Source of the DNA: Nitrincola tibetensis
Lineage (GTDB): Bacteria; Pseudomonadota; Gammaproteobacteria; Pseudomonadales; Balneatricaceae
Assembly (NCBI RefSeq): GCF_003284585.1
Contig: NZ_QKRX01000004.1
Coordinates: forward strand, 248,001 to 312,000
DNA length: 64,000 bases
Reading direction: 5' to 3'
Positions 57,531 through 64,000 of the stretch are shown piece by piece. Each line of letters begins with the position of its first letter. The stretch's first letter is position 1. The notes under the pieces are model-generated. The model ran no database searches. It had not been told where the DNA came from and saw nothing but the letters and a program-made list of their open reading frames with translations. A program made the translations under genes and the position numbers.

Positions 57531-59447
57531 TTATTGTTGGTCAGACTTGTTGCTGATGTCTTGAAGCAAATGTTCAGTCAATTCAGCAAGTGTCAATGTA
57601 CCAAGATCTGAACCGGAGCGCGTACGCACTGCAACGGAACCAGATTCAACCTCTTTGTCACCTACCACAAGAAGGTAAGGGACTTTTTGTAAAGTATGCT
57701 CGCGGATTTTAAAGCCGATCTTCTCGTTTCTCAAGTCTAGATTCGATCGAATTCCAGCTTTTTCGAGTGTTTCGTGTACTTTTTTACAAAAATCCGCTTG
57801 TTTGTCCGTAATATTCAGCACGACCGCTTGTACAGGCGATAACCAAGTTGGTAAAGCCCCTGCATAATGCTCAATCAAAATACCAATAAAACGCTCAAAT
57901 GAACCCAAAATCGCTCTATGAAGCATAACGGGAACTTCGCGCTCACCGGCTTCATTCACAAACTGGGCACCAAGACGACCCGGCATTGAAAAATCTACCT
58001 GTATAGTACCACACTGCCACACGCGACCGAGACAATCTTTTAACGAAAACTCAATTTTAGGACCATAAAAAGCACCTTCACCAGGCAACTCTTGCCAATC
58101 AAGGTTAGCCGTGTTCAAGGCATCAGCCAATGCTTTTTCTGCTTTATCCCAGCTTTCATCAGAACCCACGCGTTTTTCAGGGCGAGTCGAGAGCTTATAA
58201 ATAATGTCTTTGAAGCCGAAGTCTCGATAAACCTCATGAAGAAAGTCGATAAAGTCTGCCACTTCTTGCTGAATAGACTGTTCAGAGCAAAAGATATGGG
58301 CATCGTCCTGAACAAAACCACGAACACGCATAATACCGTGCAACGCGCCAGAGGGCTCATTTCGATGGCACGAACCAAACTCTGCCAAACGCAAAGGCAA
58401 GTCGCGGTATGAACGCAAGCCTTGATTGAACACCTGTATATGACACGGGCAGTTCATTGGCTTAATAGCGAAATCTCGGCTCTCTGAATTTGTGGTGAAC
58501 ATTTCTTCGTGGAATTTGTCCCAGTGCCCTGACTTTTCCCAAAGCGTCCGTTCCACCACTTGTGGCGTTTTAATTTCTTGATATCCATGCTCACGCTGCT
58601 TTGTGCGCATGTATTGTTCAATTTGTTGATAAATTGTCCAACCATTCGGATGCCAAAACACCATGCCCGGTGCTTCTTCCTGCATATGAAACAGATGCAG
58701 GGCTTTTCCAAGCTTACGATGGTCACGTTTTTCGGCTTCTTCTAAGCGGAACAGATAATCTTTTAAGTCTTTTTTATCGCCCCAAGCTGTGCCATAAATG
58801 CGCTGCAGCATTTCATTATTGGAATCACCTCTCCAATACGCACCCGCAACCTTCATGAGCTTGAATACTTTTATATGGCCAGTGGAAGGTACATGCGGAC
58901 CACGGCAAAGATCGATAAACTCACCTTGCTTATAAAAGGATAACGGCTGATCTGTAGGGATATCATTTATAATTTCAACCTTGTAAGACTCACCCATTTC
59001 TTCAAACAGAGCGATAGCTTCTTCCCGGTTCATCAATGAGCGAGAAACAGGTAGGTTCTGCTTTGAAAGCTCGTTCATACGCGCTTCAATTTTTTCAAGG
59101 TCTTCCGGCGTAAACGAACGCTCATACGCAAAGTCGTAATAAAAACCGTTGTCGATCACGGGCCCAATGGTAACTTGAGCTCCCGGAAATAAATCCTGAA
59201 CAGCCATCGCCATTAAATGTGCACAAGAGTGGCGAATAATGTCGACGCCTTCATCGTCGCGTGCAGTCACGATGGCCAAGCGCACATCTTCAGTGATGGT
59301 ATAGCTTGTATCGACGAGCTGACCATTGATTTTACCAGCTAGGGCTGCTTTCGCTAAACCTGTTCCGATATTTGCAGCGACATCAAAAACAGACACGGGA
59401 TGATCAAAGCTACGCGAGCTTCCATCAGGAAGAGTAATTACAGGCAT
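57531..59447 (-). CDS. thrS: Threonine-tRNA ligase
   Basis: 638-residue class II synthetase with an N-terminal TGS domain, an editing domain with [16 protein letters not shown] and the zinc Cys in [15 protein letters not shown], motif 2 region [31 protein letters not shown], and motif 3 ([22 protein letters not shown]) plus a C-terminal anticodon-binding domain. It heads the thrS-infC-rpmI-rplT-pheST-ihfA block. Its leader contains a tRNA-like hairpin (separate entry), pointing to translational autorepression. Confidence 0.98.
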   Translation of the reverse strand: MPVITLPDGSSRSFDHPVSVFDVAANIGTGLAKAALAGKINGQLVDTSYTITEDVRLAIVTARDDEGVDIIRHSCAHLMAMAVQDLFPGAQVTIGPVIDNGFYYDFAYERSFTPEDLEKIEARMNELSKQNLPVSRSLMNREEAIALFEEMGESYKVEIINDIPTDQPLSFYKQGEFIDLCRGPHVPSTGHIKVFKLMKVAGAYWRGDSNNEMLQRIYGTAWGDKKDLKDYLFRLEEAEKRDHRKLGKALHLFHMQEEAPGMVFWHPNGWTIYQQIEQYMRTKQREHGYQEIKTPQVVERTLWEKSGHWDKFHEEMFTTNSESRDFAIKPMNCPCHIQVFNQGLRSYRDLPLRLAEFGSCHRNEPSGALHGIMRVRGFVQDDAHIFCSEQSIQQEVADFIDFLHEVYRDFGFKDIIYKLSTRPEKRVGSDESWDKAEKALADALNTANLDWQELPGEGAFYGPKIEFSLKDCLGRVWQCGTIQVDFSMPGRLGAQFVNEAGEREVPVMLHRAILGSFERFIGILIEHYAGALPTWLSPVQAVVLNITDKQADFCKKVHETLEKAGIRSNLDLRNEKIGFKIREHTLQKVPYLLVVGDKEVESGSVAVRTRSGSDLGTLTLAELTEHLLQDISNKSDQQ

Positions 59448-59468
59448 GACAATATCCTTACCTTAGTG

Positions 59469-59489
59469 GTGGCCCCTACGACAGGCCAC
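59469..59489 (-). promoter_or_regulatory. tRNA-Thr anticodon-arm mimic in the thrS leader
   Basis: On the minus strand GTGGCC pairs with GGCCAC (6 base pairs, plus a T-G wobble) around the 7-base loop GTCGTAG, which places U33, the threonine anticodon CGU at 34-36 and A37 as in a tRNA. CGU lies 31-33 bases before the thrS ATG. In E. coli ThrRS binds such a hairpin at the same distance to repress its own translation. Confidence 0.65.
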
Positions 59490-59632
59490 ATAAGCAATTA
59501 AATGCTGGAAAATAAAAGCCGTACAAACCAAGTACAGCGTGACAAAGTATATCAAACCCCATCATATTTACCAACCAAGCCCTCTATTTAAGGCGGGCTG
59601 TAATACATCATCTGATATTGCAGCTCAATTCA

Positions 59633-60622
59633 TTACACCACTTGATGACCGCAAACATCTGTCTCATTTAACTCACGTAAATTACTCAAAGTAATCTCAG
59701 CTATTTGCGTTAATGCCTCCTGCGTAAAAAAACCTTGATGTCCTGTAATTAGCACATTCGGAAAGGTCATGAGGCGAGATAAGTCATCGTCTGTTAAAAT
59801 TTCATCTGAAAGATCACGAAAAAAGAATTCACTTTCTTGCTCATACACATCCAACGCCAAATAGCCTATTTGCCCCGACTTAAGCGCTAGAATAGCCGCT
59901 CGCGTATCCACTAACCCTCCTCGACTGGTATTCACTAACATCACCCCACGCTTCATTTCAGCAATTGCAGATCCATTTATTAAGTGATGGTTTTCGGGGG
60001 ACAAAGGACAGTGCAAACTAATAATATCAGCGCGTGAATAGAGTTCATCCAAACGAACATAGGTGCCACCGATTGCCAAAAATGCGTCACTTGGGTAAGG
60101 GTCATAGCCCAAGACCTGACAACCAAAACCTGTCAGGATTCGCGCGGTAGCGAGCCCTATCTGCCCCGTACCTATAATTCCCACGGTTTTTTGATGGAGG
60201 TTAAACCCCAGCAAGCCATTTAATTGGAAGTTACTTTCACGAACCCGGTTATACGCTCGATGCGTATGACGATTTAGAGTCAATATCAAGGCCAGTGTGT
60301 GTTCAGCAACAGCCTCTGGCGAATAGCCAGGCACTCGAACCACTTTAATCCCTAGCGCCTTGGCGGAGTCAAGGTCAACTTGATTGAACCCAGCGCAGCG
60401 CAAAGCGACCCACTTAACTCCGTGACGATGCAGTGCATGTAAGCATGCACTGTCTAATTGGTCGTTAACAAAGGCACACACGGCTTCAGCGCCTGCCGCC
60501 AAGCGTGCGGTTTGCACATTCAAAGGGGCCTCAAGATACTCCAGCTCAAAACCAAAGTGTTGATTGGCCTTATCAAAAAATGTCTTATCATAGGCCTGTG
60601 CACTAAAAAATTTCACGTTCAT
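59633..60622 (-). CDS. D-2-hydroxyacid dehydrogenase, LdhA-like
   Basis: 329-residue NAD-dependent dehydrogenase. The dinucleotide fingerprint GIIGTGQIGLATARI is near residues 149-163; the catalytic Arg lies in NTSRGGLVDTRA, the Glu in VYEQESEFFF and the His in ITGHQGFFTQEAL. The GHQGFFT end and overall length suggest fermentative D-lactate dehydrogenase (pyruvate reduction); phenylpyruvate or other 2-keto acids are alternatives. Monocistronic between thrS and the RND pump. Confidence 0.88.
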   Translation of the reverse strand: MNVKFFSAQAYDKTFFDKANQHFGFELEYLEAPLNVQTARLAAGAEAVCAFVNDQLDSACLHALHRHGVKWVALRCAGFNQVDLDSAKALGIKVVRVPGYSPEAVAEHTLALILTLNRHTHRAYNRVRESNFQLNGLLGFNLHQKTVGIIGTGQIGLATARILTGFGCQVLGYDPYPSDAFLAIGGTYVRLDELYSRADIISLHCPLSPENHHLINGSAIAEMKRGVMLVNTSRGGLVDTRAAILALKSGQIGYLALDVYEQESEFFFRDLSDEILTDDDLSRLMTFPNVLITGHQGFFTQEALTQIAEITLSNLRELNETDVCGHQVV

Positions 60623-60720
60623 CTTAAAGACTCCGTATTCATTATGCAGGTATAAGGTCCGTCTGCTGCGCGTTCCATCTTAGCCAAAATCCCCTTACGC
60701 ATTCTAGTAAAAAGTACAGG

Positions 60721-63700
60721 CTAACGTATGACGACTCGCATTAGCGCTGGAATCACTAACAACACCAACAAGGTTGCAACCGCTAAGCCGAACATGATTG
60801 AAACAGCCATTGGAATCAAAAACTGCGCCTGTACGGAGGTTTCAAAGAGCAGCGGCACTAACCCCACAATTGTTGTAATTGATGTAATTAAAACGGCCCT
60901 TAACCTTTGACAAGAGGCCTCTATAATCGCCATTTCAACATCAAGGCCCTGTTGACGTAAATCTTGGTAAAAGCTGACCAGTATGATTGAGTTGTTCACC
61001 ACAATACCCGTCAAACCAAAAATTCCAAAGAAAGATAATAGCGTAAGCTCCAATCCTAACATCCAGTGTCCCGCAACAGCGCCTAGAAGACCAAATGGAA
61101 TAATCGCCATCACCACCAGTGGCAATGAATAGCTTGCGAACATCCAAGCCAGAACAATATAGATCGCCAACAACGCAAACACTAAACCCATTTGCATATC
61201 GGCCATGGTCTCACGCTGATCGACCGCTCGCCCTTGAAATGACCAATCAATTCCATAGTCCTCGACCAAACGCGGTAAGACCTCATTGGCCAACCGCTCT
61301 CGAATCAACCCCGCATTTCCTTGCGCAGAATCCAGCTCTGCAGACACTTGAATGGCGAGTCGCGCATCGGCATGACGAAGTGTTTCAAACCCCGGTTGAT
61401 ACCGTATATCAACCAGTTGATCCAAGGCTAGCCAATCCAAGTTGGGGATTGGAAGATAAAGTCTCTCAAGAATAAGTGCGCTGTAGCGTTCAGAGTCAGG
61501 CAAGCGTACTCTCACCTCAACCTCTTCCAACCCATCTTGGTACAGTTGCACCAATGCACCATCTAAAAATCCTCTCAATTCAGAGGCTATGTCTCTTGGC
61601 GTCAAACCTAACGACTCTGCCAAAGGGGTTAAGGTCAACAACAGCTGCTCACGTCCATAAGGCGTATCGTCTTCCACTGCATACAAGCCTTGTATATCCT
61701 GCATTTGTGCTGCTAACGCCTCTGCCGCTGCTTTAAGGTGCAGAGGGTCTGCTGATGATAAACGCACATCTATATCTCGACCGGGCGGCCCACCTGTTAC
61801 CGCCGTTATGGTCAGCGCATCAAGCCCTGCCACAGGTGTTAATTCGGCTTGCCAGCGTTGAATGAGCTCGCGATTGCTAACTGAACGACTGTCAGGTGAG
61901 GTAAGCTCCACTAGCATCGAGGCAAATTGATCCCCTCTTGGAGCCGAACCATCTGAGCTAATCCCCTGCCCTAGACGCGTCACTTTCACCCGAACCACCG
62001 CTTGCTCAAGTGACTCAGTCACTCGGTCCAAAGCCGCTTCAACTTCACTCATGTAGGCCTCAACTTTTTGAGGAGGTGTTCCTGATACAAAGGCTACATT
62101 GGCTCGTAAAGTCGTACCGTCAGGACTGGGAAAGAAAGTAAAACCAACACGTCCTCCTGCGAGCAAGCCAATCGCTAAAATCAATAACGCGACCGCACTT
62201 GTTAAGGTCACGCCACGAACCCGAATTGCAGCGGTAACGCTGCGTCGAAAAGGGCCGTCGCGAAAACGATTTAAACCACGCTCAAAGAGACCTCGAAATC
62301 CCTGCTCTTCCTGTTTTAATTGCGCTCTAGAAACCGACAACCCTTTCGAAAGCTGATGTGGCAAAATCAAAAAACTAATGACCAAGGTTGCTAAAATCAC
62401 ACAAATAACAACCAAAGGAATCTCAAAGAGAATTTTTCCCATAATGCCACCAATCAGCATTAAGGGAAAAAAGGCCGCCACGGTTGTTAAAGATGATGCA
62501 ATCACAGGCCCCAACATTCTCTGCGCACCAAGCAGTGCAGATTCCTCTGCAGATTTTCCTTGAGTGCGGAGTGTATAGGCGTGCTCACTGACAACGATCG
62601 CATTATCGACAATAATCCCCAAGGACATAATAAAACCAAAAAGTGATAGCATATTGATGCTACCGCCCGCTAGATACAGCGCGATAAACGCGGTGGTAAA
62701 TGCAATAGGAATCCCCAATGCAACACGCAAGGCCAAGCGTCCACTTAAAAACAAAAACAAGATGGCCAAGACTAATACCAGCCCACCAACACCATTTTTA
62801 AGTAATAGATGAATGCGTTCGCTAATGAGTTGCCACAGCTGATCATAGACTTTCAGCTCTATTCCGGCGGGCAGTTGTGGCTCAGTCAACGCCAACCATT
62901 GATTAAACAGACGAGCGGCCTTTAACGCATCCGTACTTTCTGTTCTCTGCAACAATAGCTCCAGGGCAGGCTTGCCCTGATAACGAACTCGCGTTTCACT
63001 GTCACGTGAGCGCCGCTCAATATGAGCAATGTCCCCTAATTGAATCCGCCCTTGCTCCGTTGAATGCGTGATAGGTAAACGTGCAAAACTCGCCTCATCT
63101 CTCGCCTGCTCTAAAAACCTTAATTGACGTCCTCCTTGATCGCGCCCAAACTGACCTGCTGGCTGATCTGAGGTGTAACGAGCAATCGTTTCTGCAATTT
63201 GACGAGGTGATTTATTTAACGTCAACAATGCTGAGCTGGGGATTTCAATTGAAACAACCTCTTCGGGCAATCCTGTAAAGTCAATTTTTTCAATGCCTAT
63301 ATCCAGCAACTCTCGTTCAAACTGGCGCGCCAACCCACGAAGCTCTGGCATGGAGCTCGGGCCTGACAAAAGCATTCGAACAATGGGCTCATAGCGAAGG
63401 ATACGACTGACAATTGGGGTCTCTGCATTGGCTGGCAAATTCCTTTGTTGACCAACACGATCCTCAACCTGTGCTAAGGCTTGCGTCATATCAGTTCCAT
63501 CACGAAACTCTAACGTAATCGCTGATATTCCAAGGCTTGAGGTTGAGGTCATGGACTTTAAACCATCAACACTACGTAAGGACTGCTCCAAAGGGACTGT
63601 TAACCCGGCCTCAACATCCTCGGCACTGGCGCCTGTCCAAACGACTCTGACACTGACAATATCTAGATTGAAGGTCGGAAAAAACTGTGTATTTAACTTT

Positions 63701-63801
63701 GACAATGCCCAGATACCCGACATCAGCATGAGCACAATAAGCAAAGGGCTTGCTAAGGGGTGTCGAATAAATAGACTGATAAATCCATGCTTAGGTAACA
63801 T
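60721..63801 (-). CDS. RND efflux pump permease subunit
   Basis: 1026-residue inner-membrane transporter of the AcrB-like resistance-nodulation-division superfamily. Twelve transmembrane segments are expected, one at the N-terminus before the large periplasmic loop. FGFIMSLGIIVDNAIVVSEHAYTL contains the proton-relay Asp region, and a second copy is near FGIFGLTGIVVNNSIILVSF, where the Asp is replaced by Asn. It would export drugs, bile-like compounds or metals with the adaptor encoded just upstream. Its ATG is two bases after the adaptor stop. Confidence 0.9.
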   Translation of the reverse strand: MLPKHGFISLFIRHPLASPLLIVLMLMSGIWALSKLNTQFFPTFNLDIVSVRVVWTGASAEDVEAGLTVPLEQSLRSVDGLKSMTSTSSLGISAITLEFRDGTDMTQALAQVEDRVGQQRNLPANAETPIVSRILRYEPIVRMLLSGPSSMPELRGLARQFERELLDIGIEKIDFTGLPEEVVSIEIPSSALLTLNKSPRQIAETIARYTSDQPAGQFGRDQGGRQLRFLEQARDEASFARLPITHSTEQGRIQLGDIAHIERRSRDSETRVRYQGKPALELLLQRTESTDALKAARLFNQWLALTEPQLPAGIELKVYDQLWQLISERIHLLLKNGVGGLVLVLAILFLFLSGRLALRVALGIPIAFTTAFIALYLAGGSINMLSLFGFIMSLGIIVDNAIVVSEHAYTLRTQGKSAEESALLGAQRMLGPVIASSLTTVAAFFPLMLIGGIMGKILFEIPLVVICVILATLVISFLILPHQLSKGLSVSRAQLKQEEQGFRGLFERGLNRFRDGPFRRSVTAAIRVRGVTLTSAVALLILAIGLLAGGRVGFTFFPSPDGTTLRANVAFVSGTPPQKVEAYMSEVEAALDRVTESLEQAVVRVKVTRLGQGISSDGSAPRGDQFASMLVELTSPDSRSVSNRELIQRWQAELTPVAGLDALTITAVTGGPPGRDIDVRLSSADPLHLKAAAEALAAQMQDIQGLYAVEDDTPYGREQLLLTLTPLAESLGLTPRDIASELRGFLDGALVQLYQDGLEEVEVRVRLPDSERYSALILERLYLPIPNLDWLALDQLVDIRYQPGFETLRHADARLAIQVSAELDSAQGNAGLIRERLANEVLPRLVEDYGIDWSFQGRAVDQRETMADMQMGLVFALLAIYIVLAWMFASYSLPLVVMAIIPFGLLGAVAGHWMLGLELTLLSFFGIFGLTGIVVNNSIILVSFYQDLRQQGLDVEMAIIEASCQRLRAVLITSITTIVGLVPLLFETSVQAQFLIPMAVSIMFGLAVATLLVLLVIPALMRVVIR

Positions 63802-63803
63802 GC

Positions 63804-64000
63804 TTACTCCCCTGAAAGCTCAAGCCGTTCAACTATATCAACGGCCAACCCTTGCATCGCTTGTGGAAGACGATTTGCAAGCACTTGATCCCCTACATTG
63901 AGTGCATCTGCAACCACTAGAAACCCCGCTCGATCTGCTCGAACCAACTCACCCAGAATTTGAACGTCAACGCCTTCTAGACGCTGTTCAACCACACGGT
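63804..64000 (-). CDS. RND periplasmic adaptor subunit (C-terminal part, runs off the window)
   Basis: At least the last 65 codons of a gene that continues beyond base 64000. The visible part (VVADALNVGDQVLANRLPQAMQGLAVDIV) fits the membrane-proximal domain of MFP/HlyD-type adaptors, and the stop lies two bases before the RND permease start. The 5' end is not seen. Confidence 0.75.
   Translation of the reverse strand, partial: RVVEQRLEGVDVQILGELVRADRAGFLVVADALNVGDQVLANRLPQAMQGLAVDIVERLELSGE

Overview
The window looks like a chromosomal segment of a gammaproteobacterium, tentatively a marine or aquatic member of the Oceanospirillales. The reasons are gene content (TtcA, YcaO, DUF3422, bactofilin, YecA/UPF0149, a CydX-containing bd oxidase), the thrS-infC-rpmI-rplT-pheS-pheT-ihfA-merR translation block with an AUU-started infC, and a moderate base composition. 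Most of it is ordinary housekeeping DNA. Three stretches stand out: an integrated mobile element, a condensin/Wadjet-like operon, and a sulfur/persulfide-linked respiratory cluster.

Bases 1-20.3 kb hold mixed housekeeping genes: a spermidine-synthase-like methyltransferase, a DadA-like FAD oxidoreductase, a YebC-family protein, a LysE exporter divergent from a MocR regulator, ttcA, a heme-motif GGDEF protein next to an unrecognised HExxH protein, a METTL25-like methyltransferase, recQ-yqaA, bactofilin, YecA, a glycine-zipper lipoprotein, an MsbA-type ABC exporter, aroA, bolA-DUF3422 and a small outer-membrane protein. Bases 20.5-28.5 kb hold an orphan gene, a tightly overlapping mksF-mksE-mksB (JetABC-like) SMC operon without a visible JetD/MksG nuclease, and ycaO.

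Bases 28.8-36.24 kb contain tRNA-Asn and tRNA-Pro followed by an integrated element of about 7.2 kb. It is bounded by an 18-bp repeat of the tRNA-Pro 3' end and carries an intact tyrosine integrase, a MobV-like relaxase, a four-hairpin region that may be oriT, and a metal-homeostasis cargo (membrane anchor protein, HupE/UreJ family protein, His-rich secreted protein, NreB-like MFS exporter). Beyond the right end lie a RelA/SpoT-domain protein, a DUF3750 protein and a CHASE-PAS-GGDEF-EAL protein.

Bases 40.8-51.2 kb form a sulfur/respiration neighbourhood: OsmC, two YeeE/YedE half-transporters, a sigma-54 activator whose three N-terminal cysteines have the spacing of the sulfane-sulfur sensor FisR, divergent cydABX behind a good -24/-12 promoter, a persulfide-dioxygenase-like metallo-beta-lactamase-fold protein, a SulP transporter, a 41-residue membrane protein and a sulfate-binding protein. 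A plausible reading is that persulfide sensing by the FisR-like protein switches on a sulfide-tolerant bd oxidase and sulfur handling. Bases 51.2-59.5 kb hold an alpha/beta hydrolase and the translation block, with a tRNA-Thr anticodon-arm mimic in the thrS leader. The window ends in a D-lactate dehydrogenase-like gene, an RND efflux pump and the 3' part of its adaptor gene.
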